From the NCBI GenBank assembly GCA_016858145.1, contig JAEHOE010000020.1, positions 620,001 through 684,000 of the forward strand: a stretch of 64,000 bases of DNA, in the 5' to 3' direction. A program made the translations under genes and the position numbers. Under the pieces are notes generated by a model. That model did no database searches and was not told where the DNA came from. It was given only the letters and a program-made list of their open reading frames with translations. The stretch is from Edaphochlamys debaryana. Its lineage: Eukaryota; Chlorophyta; Chlorophyceae; Chlamydomonadales. Numbering within the stretch: the stretch's first letter is position 1; the number at the start of each line of letters is the position of its first letter. Positions 22,046-34,000 of the stretch are shown one piece after another.

Positions 22046-25033
22046 CCGCCTGCCCCCTTCTATTGGCGGTGTCCTCGCCATCGGGGGATTCCGGCCCCGT
22101 GTCGTGACAGGAGCTTGGGAAGCCGCCAACCAGGTGGGGCTGCTGGGGACTCTGCAAGGCCAAGGGCTTGTGATGATTTGTGGGGCAGCGCTCAAGGGGC
22201 AGGGGCAGGCAGGGTAGGGAGCAAGTGCCGGCTGTTCTCATCACCGCTTCCCAGCCCACCCGGCTCCGCCATGCAAGCCACCGCATTGCTCCATGCCCTG
22301 CTCCGCATGCACAGCTGTCCCCGACCTCTCCGGCGGCCGGACCTCCTCCACCCGGTCGCCAGGCGGGGCCAGCCCGCCCTGGCCGCTGCCTCCCGACGGC
22401 CCCGCCTTACTGCCCCGCCCCCCCGCAGGGCCTCTTTGCCCTCATCGGAGGGCCTCCAGACTGCGGGACCAGCTGCGGGCGATTGCAGCGCGTTGGGCCC
22501 CCTTCGCTGAGCAGAGACCCCTACCGGAATGCAGGGCTGGGCCTCGGCATCCCACCAGGCTGACTGGGTGCCTAAGGCAAATTCCGGGCTTGCCTCACCA
22601 AAGTACGGGTGCCGCCAGGCTATGCGTCCAGGCCGAGTCCTGGCGCGGTGCGGCCGTTATCGCGCAACCAGGTGGGGGCTGGGGGCCGGGAGGCGGGAAG
22701 CGGGGGTGGGGGGTCGGGGGGCGGCACCATCAACGGCCGGCAGGGGAGACACCGTGGACGCATGGCCGGACGCGTCTGCTGGCTTGCACCCGGACTCAAA
22801 CAACCCGGTGTTTGTGAACACCGCTCGTCGACGGACCCTCCTCCTGCTTGCCCTCCACCGCAACGCTCCAAGCCCCGCCCCGCCCCTCTCTGCCCCATAG
22901 CCTTCAGCTGCACCGGCGCGAGCGGCAGACAATGCCTTGCCCCGCAGACCCTTGCTGCCGACCCTGCTGTCTGCGTGGCTCGCAGCTGCACTCCTGCCTG
23001 GTCGCCAGTCTCCGATCTCCGGGACCAGCTGAGTACGACAGCCGCGTGGCAGCTTCAAACGAGAGAGGAAAGGGGATTAAGGGGGCAGCTGGAGAGCCGC
23101 AGGTGACCTGAAGGCCTAAGGGGGAGTACCGGAGCGAGGTGCGGTCACGTCGCAGGGGAGCCAGGTGTTTAAGGACGGCACTGAGCGCATCCCCTGAAGC
23201 AAAGGTGCAGTCGAGGGTCCGCTGGCAGGGTACGTAGAACGCTCACCACCTGCAAATTGCTGACGTGTAGCCGTCCTGTGCAAGCAACTCCCGTCCGCCC
23301 CTGCCCTACCTACCCCCCCCCCCCGAAAGGCACAGTTACGCGTGCCTTCGGTTTGTCTCCCGGCGGGACTCCGCCGAGTAATGGAGCTTGGGACTGCGGT
23401 CTGCGGTGGCCACCGGGGGCCCATGGGCCCTGGTCATGCACGCTCCTGTCGGAGGGCCGAGCGGCTGCCACACCGATGCACCGGAGGAGACGCCTGGCGC
23501 TGTTACGGCCAGTAGGTAAGCCGAGGCAGACCAAGCGGCTGCAACAGTCGACACCAGGGGAGGCCCGGTAGTGTGAAGAGCGTCGAGGGCCTGCTCTAGT
23601 GTCAACCAGGGGACTCTGCAGGGCCGGCGCTGCGCCGCGACCACCCCTGCTGCGGGGCCCTGCAGGTGGTTCGGCGTCTGTGAAGGGAGCCAAAGCATAG
23701 GCAAACATGGAAACGCCCGCGGAGGGGTGCGGGGGTGAGGGCGGGGCGACGGTGGGTCGTGTGGGCCCAAACCCGCTTCGGCCCCATGCCCTTGCAGGAG
23801 GGCCTGGCAACGCCACCCAGAGCCGCCCGGCCCGACCGCACCGCCCGCCTCAGAGCTGCAGCGCTGCTGAGGCACGGGTACCCGAGTGGCCGCCCGCAGC
23901 TGCCGTGCCGAGGCGGCCAGACCGGTCCCGACGGAAGAGCAGGTGGAAGCCGGGGCCCGGGGCCCGGTGCATGGCGGGCTGCTGGCGCTGAGACTGGGGA
24001 CTGGGGCCTGCCTATGCCAGGACTCACTCACCGCAAGAGCAGCTCTCTGGGCGAGAAGTACACGCATGGTCGCAGGCCGATCGAGCGCATGGGCCACTGT
24101 TGCTAGGCGTGACGCGGACTCCCGCCCCGAGGCTTTGGGGGACCAATCAAGGTTGGCACCCGGTCGCGCCTGTTCCTGCAACCAGACCCTGCGCACCCCC
24201 CCACGCCCTTCCCGACGCCCTGTTAGTTCCCCTCATATATGTTCTTTCACGGCCTTGGAGCCGGATGAAACAACGGCATCTGGAAGCCCGCCGCGGGCCT
24301 GGCATACCATGCCGTTAGTAACGCGGCCGCGGGACGCGGCCGCATGTATGCTGGAGCCGATGTATGCATACGGTAGCGGATGTCAAGCGGCCCCTCGGAC
24401 CCGGCGTGGGCGATGTACTTGGAAGTCCGCGGGCGTGGTAGTGTGTGCGCTGTGGAGCTAGCTGGCATGGTGGTGTGCAGGCAGGGGGGTGGGCGTGCGC
24501 GCGCGCCGTGGGGCGTGCAGGTTGCACCTGCATGCATGTGTGCACACAGTGCACGCTGATGATCCTTGGCGCTGTTTTGTGCTTGATGTTTTGGGCAGGG
24601 GGCAGGGGAGGGAAGGGCGGCGGGCCCCGGCTTATCCAGGCGCGACTAGCCCTAGTCGGTATGGGGTGACGGGGCTTCGACGCACCACACGTGCATGCGC
24701 GTGCAGAGCATCGTCGGCCCTTGCCCTGGCGTCCTGATTCGAAAGAGAGCTTCACGCATATACATTACAGCTGCGTTCCGCTAGCGCCTTGCCGCCGCCT
24801 CGCCTTGTAACCTGCTGGTGGACATTGCCACGAAGAACCCCCACACGTCCTTACACGCCACAGCCCGAGTTCCACTTCGTTAAGGTACTTGTTCCACGTA
24901 CCACTGCGTCGTTGCCCCCGGTTAAGAGTTACACATGCGCCATGTCGTCCGTCCGCCGTTCTAGCTGACCGGCCGGGCGAAACGGACAAGAGCTTATTGA
25001 CGAAGCACAATAGAAGCGCACTGTGCGTCGGCG
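22046..25033. other. Spacer right of unit 3
   Basis: Up to about 23,050 the sequence carries the same duplicated blocks as the other spacers. Beyond that it is unique. A 286-codon minus-strand ORF (24,196-23,336) is Ala/Pro-rich and unrecognised; I do not call it a gene. The promoter of the wall-protein gene at 25,034 should lie in the last kilobase, but I cannot define elements. Confidence 0.4.
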
Positions 25034-28000
25034 GTGCAGACTGGCCACATACAGCAACGCGGCGGAATGCACAAATGTGGCCGCCGCAAGGGGGCAGCCC
25101 AGAAGGAGTGCTGCAACATATGGACAAGAGTGGTAACACGGTGCACACACGGCGTAAAGCTGGCACTTGCGGCGTTGGTCATCGCAACACTGGCCAGCCT
25201 TTCTCCCTACGGGTCCGTCGAGGCGATCATTGCTGGAGAGTCCGGACTTGAAGCCGCGGGTGAGATGAAGGGCCGCTCGGGGGGTTTTCGCCTTTATTTG
25301 TTCGACACGCGGTCCGCCCGCCCCTCTGCCCCCCAGCGAGTCGCACGGGTTACATGCATACACTTCCTGGTAGCCCAGCACCTGTGGCTGCTTGGCCCCC
25401 AGCTTGCATAGATTTCGTCACCTCCTGGGTGGCGACCGCATGCAGCCCACGGGGGTAGCCGCCCCCTACGGCGGGCCCCCCGACCCATGCATGGGTCATG
25501 GCGCTGTGGCCACAACGCGAGCGCCGAACGTCTTACCTCTGTATGCCTTCATTGGCATCACTCTTTGCGTTCTTGGGGCCCCCAGTGCGTGCTGGTATGT
25601 TCCGTGGGGCCTTTTTGCTGCTGACAGCATCAAGTGCGTAACCCCCAGTGTCAGCCCTCAGCATATGCGGCTAATGCGGCTGCTAGACTGCCCAGCCCTT
25701 TCGTATAGGCCGCCTCCCGCAGCCTATCTACCTGCCCAAGCAATCAATTGCTCTTGACTTGGTGCGAGCTGCTGGTACTCCCGCCCTGGCCCCTCGTGCG
25801 CCATGTCCAGACGAGGGTCCACTCTGGGAAAAGCACTACCTCGGCTTGGCTTCGGTTCCTCTTCGGCCTTCTTCGGTTCCCCTTCGATTTCCCTTCAGGC
25901 ACCGGAAGCCACTTCGGTTCCTCTTCGGGGGTTCTTCGGGTCAGTTCGGCCAACCGAAGCGGGCTCTTCAGGTGCTCTTCGGGTGCTCTTGGGGTGGCTG
26001 CCCTGTAAGACCGCTACTTCGGCTGCCCGAAGAGGACTCTTCGACCGCCTCTTCGGCCCGCTTCAGGCCTCGGGCGGCCGGGGCGTTGAGCAGGCCAGGG
26101 TATGGAGGGTCAGGCAGTGATGAGCAGGTGCAGTGGTGGACGCAGGGATTGCTGGGGCAGGCGGGCCTGGGGCAGGGGCAGCCGGCCCAGGCGGGCCTGG
26201 GGCAGGGGCAGCCGGCCCAGGCCAGCATCGTGAAATCCCGATGGAACTGCTTCGGATGCACTTCGGTTGCGCTTCAGATGGGCCGGGGCGGTGGTGGGCG
26301 GGGGCGGCAGCCAGCGTCACCAGGGCGCCGTGGTGGTGCCAGTGGGGGGCGCGGGAAGGCCCGGCAGGGCGGGTGGCCGGGGCGTTGAGCAGGCCAGGGT
26401 ATGGAGGGGCAGGCAGTGATGAGCAGGTGCAGTGGTGCAGGGGCAGGCACACAGGGATTGCTGGGGCAGGGGCAGGCGCACGCAGGGATTGCTGGGGCAG
26501 GCGGGCCTGGGGCAGGGGCAGCCGGCCCAGGCCAGCATCGTGTAATCCCGATGGAACTGCTTTGGATGCACTTCGGTTGCGCTTCAGACGGGCCGGGGCG
26601 GTGGTGCTTCGGATGCACTTCGGTCGCGCTTCAGATCCTCTTCGGATCCTCTTCGGATGCACTTCGGATCCTCGGGCAGGCGAAGTGCTTCAGGGGGGCG
26701 AAGTACTTCGGTTCCTCTTCGGTTGCGCTTCAGATCCGCTTCTGACACAAAATAGCTGAAAGAGGAACCGAAGAAGAACCGAAGAAGAACCGAAGTACAG
26801 CTGAAGTGAACCCGAAGCACAACCGAAGCGCAACCGAAGAGCTGCCATGCTTGCCACCCGAAGCACAACCGAAGAGAAACCGAAGCGCCGCCGCGAACAC
26901 ACTTTTCCCAGAGTGGTCCTAGCAGATGGGCGCCCAACCTGCCCTCCATCTGGCCATGGAGCCACTTGTGGCCCAGATAGATGAGCGTGCTAAGCATGCA
27001 TAAATAAAATGGGTATCTGGGACCGCAGGCTTTGGGCCACGCGGAGTGCGGGGGATCGGAAGACTCTATGGCGGTAATAACATACATGGGGAGGCCGGGG
27101 TTCACCCTGCTGTGATTGGGGCACTTGGTAGCCCGGCCGCGGTATGCATAACATGCATATGCCGGGTTGGGCGCCAGTGGGGCCCCGCCCCCCACGTACC
27201 CCTGTAGGTATGAGGGGCATTACGTGTCACTCACGCACGTGGCAGAATCAACCAGGCCCATCGATAGATGGGCCCAGTACGTAGTCCCCTTTCTGCTGGG
27301 AAGCTTCCTTCATACGGTCTTGATTGATGCATGCTCTGTCTCTTGTAACCGGAAAAATCTAGCGGGGCCTGCTTGTGGCTGGCGGGGGGACCATCTATTG
27401 TCGGGGCGGCAGATAGATAGCCTCTCCGGCTTGCACCGCCCCTGCCTCGGACACACGCGTTCAGCCCAGCAGGTCCTCACCGTGCGCCAACCCCAGCAAC
27501 AGACCCGCCCAATCAAGCAACCCACGATGCTAGCCCGTATCCAAATAAACTAGCTTGAGAATCTCAAGTTGAGATGCTATCGTACTCTCCAATGGTGTGC
27601 ATCCCTTACTTCGTTCACACTGTGGGTTGGCACCCCACTATGCCCCGCCCGCCCTGCCTCTATCTCCCCGCAGGACAACCCGTACATCTGGCACGGGCTG
27701 ATGGTGGAAGGCGGCTGAGCGCAACATCATGCAATCACGGTGCGTGGGTTTCCAATGGAGAATACATACAGTACACAGCGAGCTAGGCGGGGGGGGGGGT
27801 GAGGGCATGCATTGTGTATCCTAGCCCTGCCTGCTGCCATGCTCTGCTAATGATGCACGACCTGTTGCTGCCCACCGCTCGCTCGCTTATCAGGCGCACT
27901 GTTTGCCACGGAAGAGGCGGACCCGTCATCATTAGGAAATCAGAAAGTTATGAAATCAGGTATGCTTGATTGCTGGCCGGCGGGTCTAAATGGCTGGGGT

Positions 28001-31000
28001 GTGGTGGCTTCTTGTACTTCGTGGAAGCACGTTGCTTGGTCGTGTGCTCGTAACTTGGTCGGTGCTTACATGTGCTGCACGCACGCCATATGATTTTAAT
28101 GACCTACCTAACCTACCTACCTGCTGCTGTCCGCCGCTCATCAGCTACTCCTGTAACCCCTCGCCCTCACTGATGTCACACACTACACACACCAAACAAC
28201 GGCCTCTCTTTGACTGCTCTTTCTCAATCTTATAACCCCGTGCCTTACCCCGCAGGCGAGGCGTCCATTTGGTACTTCACGGTGGCTCCTGGACCTGGCA
28301 CCTACGAGCTGGAGCAGCTTATGCTTAATGCTGCTGTGGTCGAGCAGAACTTTCGGCACCGCCGCCGCCGGAGCATCCTCCAGTCCGATGCATACTACTT
28401 GCTTGCCGCCGTGAGTCGGCGCGCGCAGTATCTGGTGGAAGGATATCGATGGCCCAACTGACACTATGGCTGGGTTGCTTACTGGCATGTTGAATCCGCT
28501 CATGATCCGTCGCCCCAGATTGTCACCGCCGACGGGGCGGAGGCCTACCCGCTTGTCGCTGACTTGCAAGTTACTACGCTTGCGAACTACATCACGTTGT
28601 CTCCTGCCGCCCCGGCATCCGTCATCATGCTCCTGCCGGGGAAAACCTATGGGTGCGTGCAAACAGCAGACTAAGCAGGCCATCTAACTAGGTCTAGGCC
28701 GAGCGCGGGATGTATGCATCTAACACGCGTAGCAGATGCGTAGAGAGGACCGCGCTAACCGCGCACTCCAGGGGTCATCACCCCTGGATGGCGCACTGAG
28801 ATTGAGCGCGCGCGTGAACCCTCCGCGTGTACCGCGTAGCTCAGTTCGTAGAGCCCATAGATAGCTTACATGTTTTCCCTCACCTTGTGTTCCATCGTCA
28901 GCATTGCTCTATACTCCCAAGATGGGTACGACATCAAACCTTCTGTGAGCAGCACTCCGGCACCTGCAAATCTGGGTGCGTCAATACGACGGGGCATCCT
29001 ACATTTGTATTTTGTTGCTGATCTGCACATCAAGGTCCCTAATGACGTGCACTCACGTGAATCACGGGTTGCTTGCTTTTCGTACCCCCTCATAAATAAC
29101 AGCCTTCTACTTCGCCGCAACATTCTTGTCGAGCTCGACTTCGCTTATATGCAGCAGCGCCGACCCGCCATACGACCTGGCATACCCGAGCACGCCGCCA
29201 AACATCGATTCTTCAACAGCACCCTGGTGGCGTAGAGTTGCGCTTTGCCAAGGTCCAGATGGTTCACAATGGTCCCCGTCATTGAGCACGGTGAATGAGA
29301 AGCGGGGTGGCTGGGGGGGGGAGGGCTGGCGGCGTAACCGAACAATATTTACGTACAATGATAAGCTCGCTCATCAGGCGGTCGATCAAACCTCGTCTGT
29401 TTGGAGACCAACCACCAGGCTTTCGGCCCCGCCGCCCCGTATTTTGCCGCATCTCATTTAAACAGACTGACAACTACCTGAGCCTCCAGATAATCGGCAG
29501 CCCCAATTGCGTTCCCACACCACCAAGCCCAGCGCCGCCGTACCCATCACCGCAGCAGTCGCTCCCTCTGCCGCCCAGCCCTGAGCCGCCACAGCCATTG
29601 CCTCCATCACCCCCGATGCCGCCCGCGCCATTGTCTTCCTGCGACTATGGTGGGGCTTGCTACCTGCATGCTACTATGCATGCATCTAGAGCGGTTTGTG
29701 TGGATAGAATGATCAGAAAGGTAGCTAGTGGTGATGGGGAGCTGGCTGGCCCCATCCATCAACCCCACGCCGCATACATGCAGCTGCTCCCACTTCTCCC
29801 ACCCCGCCCCGCTCACACACCCTCATCCCCTGCAGCGATTGGCTACGATGCTGGCACCGCCAATGTGGATTTCTCTCCGGGAGGCGCGGATGACATCGAA
29901 GGCTATGGAGGCGCAGACAATAGCTGCCATGACGCGACGTGCTGCAGGGCCCAGTGCGATGCCAACGGGTATTGCGGTGTTTGGATGTTTGGGTCGGTTT
30001 CCTCATGCACCAACTGCTGCTGGATCAAGAAGGCGGTTACTATAACCGGACCGGCAACTACGTTGCTGGCTGGTGTGACCAGCTACGTCAAGAGTAAGAC
30101 CAAGGACAAGCACGAAATCATGCATGCAGGGGTGCCCCGCCCGCCCAGCAAGGAGCGGCGGGCGGGGATGCCTGGGGTGGCTTTCAGGGGGGGGCATGCG
30201 TGGATGCGTGATTCTATCTGGAATCCCTTCGCCTTTCTATCTGGGATCCCTTCGCCACGCACCCTCCTCCTCGCCTCCACGCTTACATGCATGCATGCAG
30301 TGCTTGGCTACGATCTGGGAGCGGCGAATGTGGACTACGCGGCTGGGGGCGCTACTGACATTGTTAGCGGCAACAGCAACGCTTGCCATGACATGCACTT
30401 GCACTTGCAAGGCGCAGTGTGATGCGGACGAGACCTGTGGTGTCATCATGTTCGGCACGATCGGCGGATGCACCGACTGCTGCTGGATCAAGACGTACGT
30501 CACCAGTGACATCTCATCCGCTGTTACGGGTGTCACCAGCTACAAGAAGCTAGCGCCGCCCACCGGTGAGCTTGACGAACGAGGGGATTTGAGAGGCACT
30601 GGTTGGATGGAGGGGAACCAGTTGAATGGGCGGGATGGGAAGGTTGAGGCGGCCATGCATCGGCGGTAGCGGTCCAGTCGCTCGGCTACGTTCCTTTGAA
30701 GGTCTGTCCGTCCTTCCACAAGCTTGTAACTACTTTCGTCGTTCATGTATGTGTCCCCATCCAGACACCCTGCTGGCCTGCCTTGCTCTTGGGCCCACGC
30801 ACGCCCTAATGTATTATTGCTACTGCGCCGCCTATGCCACACATACAGGCGCATTGTTGGACACCACCTCGACCTCTGGCGGCACGGCGTTTATAGGTCC
30901 AGGTATGCATGTTGCGTGACAAAGATTGCATGCTTGAAGAGCGATGTCTGCTCGCATACATGCCACGCAGCATCAACCCGGTTACTTGCTCGTACCGCGC

Positions 31001-34000
31001 AGGCGAGGCGTCCATCTGGTACTTCACGGTGGCTGCTGGAGCTATCACCTATGAGCTGGAATACATCACTCTGACGGCCTCCTCAGATGTTGTCGGCCGT
31101 CGTCACCTCCGCAGCCGGAGTGTCCTTGGGGCGGCTGTGTCAAACTTGCTCGCTGCAGTGAGTAATCTTGCCAGCAGGCGGCAGTGCGTGCATGGCATAC
31201 ATTGCAGGCACTTGAGATGAGGAACCCATCCATCACTTCGTGCCAGGTGGTCACCGAAGGCGGAACCGAGGCCTACCCCCTTGTGGCCGACAAGCAGCTG
31301 ACCTCAACACCTGAGCTGATCACGTTGCGGCCCACCACAGCGTCCATTACGCTCCAGCCAGGGCAGATCTATGCGTGAGTGAAAGGATAGAAAGGACAGC
31401 AGGCGCTGGGAAGTAGCAGGTCACAGATTAAACTGTGAAGCTTGTAGCTAGCGTTTGCAATGGGCCATACCTGCCTTGCTGGGCCCTGGTGCGTGTGCTC
31501 CCCCACCCCCCGGGCAAGCAAGGGCAGGGGGGCGGGGCGTAGGTGGGCAAGGAACTAACGGCGCCGTCATGTGCCTCTCTATCTGTATGTTTTTGTATAC
31601 CCTGAGGTGGCCACCTTGTGCCCCGCTGCCGCTATCCTCGCTCGGTTGTACCCCGGACAGGATCGGTTTGTACACCGAGGACGACTTCGCCATAGCACCG
31701 GCAGTCAGCGACTCGCCGGGTCCAGTCAACACGGGTGGGTACACTTGCTGGGCAAGTATAGGCCCTGGCCAGATTCCGGACTGGCTGCTCCGCACGCTCA
31801 GACCGATTTCCGACCTACCGCGGTACCCCGGCCGGGGGCGCCCAGCAGCGAGCGGGGCCTACCAGCAAAGTCCGAGCGACTGCTGTGATCACAAGATGAT
31901 TGATTGCGAATTGCCTACCATACTGCTAGCTGCTCTAAGCCGCAGGGATCTGCTGGCCGGGTCCAGTCTATTCACTGTTTCTCCATCCTGGGCTAGGAAG
32001 TAGGAACGAGGAACAGGGCCTTGCTTGACGACTCTGACTTATCACAACCAGCTGCTGATACAAATTATAATTCTTTGTGGTTTATCCGCCCCATCCAATC
32101 CCCATACAGCTCCGGCACTTTACGCGGGAGACTTCTCTTCGAGCGCGAGGAAGCTAGTCTGCAGCCTAATCAACTCGCCGTACAATCTTGGATATCCGAA
32201 CACGCCACCGGCAATCGATTCGCAGACAGCGATCTGGTGGAAGAGCGTTGTGCTCTGCAACGGCGGGCCTTCATGGTCACAATCGCTTACCGGAGTGAGT
32301 GGATACCGTACCATCGCTGTACTCTTGGGTATCTTACTTGGGGGTGCATGCATGCATGCGGCTGTGGGAGTTCAGTACCATCCTCCGTTTCCGAGTACAG
32401 CGCTCATTCTTTGTGATGAACGAACTATCTACTCACGCTAACAATTTGCCTGTTTACTATTCCCACCAGGGTGCCAACTACCTGAGCTTGGTCGTGGGCG
32501 GCCACCCTACATGCGCCCCAACCCCAAGCCCACCGCCGCCGTTGTCTCCGAGCCCCGAGCCGCCATCGCCATCGCCCCCTGTGCCGCCCAGCCCTCAGCC
32601 GCCGCAACCGCCGGTGCCGCCGCCTCCTGCGCCCTTGTCCCTCTGCAACTATGGTGAGCAACATCTGTTTTCAGGCAGGGCGGGACGGGACGAGGAGCAT
32701 AGCTTCTAGCCAGGGTGCATGCTGGATGGTCCATCCTCAGCACGGGAGTTAGATAGAGGAGAATAGGTTCTAGCTAGCTAGGGTGATGGTCCCCAGCCAG
32801 CGCGTTGTAATAGTTCTAATTTCATTGCAAAAGCCTCTCTAGCTAGCACGCCGCCTGCACGTTCGTTCTTAGTGGTGTTTCTACACATCCGCCTAATAAT
32901 TATCCCCCCCGCCCTCGGTCCCGTGCGTCTTTCTTGCAGTCTACGGCTACGATGCCGGCACCGCCAACGTGGATTACGTTACGGGAGGCGCAGATGACAT
33001 TGAGGGTTATGGAGGCGCAGACAATACCTGCCATGACGCAACCTGCTGCAGAGCCCAGTGTGATGCCAACGGGTATTGCGGTGTTTGGATGTTCGGGTCA
33101 ATCGCGTGGTGCACCAACTGCTGCTGGCTAAAGACGGCGGTTAATAGCACCGGATCAGCTACTTCCTCACTACCTGGCGTGACCAGCTACGTTAAGAGTA
33201 AGACTGGAAAGGGATACTCGGCTCGTTACCCATCCAGCAGCAGCCTGCCTGCCTGTCACCCCTATGCTACCTTCCATGACCTCGCTCACGCACCCCTTCC
33301 TTCTTTGTCCACGCACCTCTATCTCCCCATTCGTACACAGTGCTTGGCTACGGGCTTGGGGAGGCGGATGTGGACTATGCGGCTGGGGGCGCTACTGACA
33401 TTGTTGGCGGCAGCAGCAACGCCTGCCATGACATGGGCTGTTGCAAGGCGCAGTGTGATGCGGACGAGAGCTGCGGTGTCATGATGTTCGGCACAACCGG
33501 CGGATGCACAGACTGCTGCTGGATCAAGACATACACCACCGGTGATGCCTCATCCGCCCTGTTTGGAGTTACCAGCTACAAGAAGCTAGCGCCGCCCACC
33601 GGTGGGTCTTGAAGCTGGTGTGATTATTGAGGGCGGGGATGGATAGCTGGTTGGAGTTAGGGGGATCAATGGAATGGGATGGGGCCGCTGATGAGGACAT
33701 GCATCGGGGGTAGTGAGTTGGCTACACGCAGATACATAAGGTCGGACCAGCGCCGAATATGTCCACCTTGTCCACCTTGCAGCCGCCTACATACCTCGCT
33801 TGTTCGGCACGCACCCTGCCCATCCAGGCGCATTACTGGACACCTCCTCGGACTCCGTTGGAACGGCATACATGGTCTCAGGTAGGCTGGTTGGATGGCA
33901 GAGCCTGGGTAGTAGTGAAGGGAAAATGGCACGCTGCTGGTTTCAAGTAGTATAGTAGGTGTCTAAGGTGTCGTACCTGTGCCGCCTTTATTTCAGACAT

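Noticed and set aside
23336..24196. 286-codon minus-strand ORF
   Set aside because: Pro/Ala/Arg-rich, no motif, no homologue in other array spacers, and expected by chance in such GC-rich DNA.
28760..28800. Hairpin CCAGGGGTCATCACCCCTGG as a terminator
   Set aside because: It lies inside a wall-gene intron; hairpin terminators do not apply to this nuclear gene. It may be a small inverted-repeat remnant.
28826..28900. tRNA-like GCGTAGCTCAGTTCGTAGAGC
   Set aside because: It looks like a tRNA D-arm, but no anticodon arm, T-arm (GGTTCGA) or acceptor pairing follows. It lies in a wall-gene intron.
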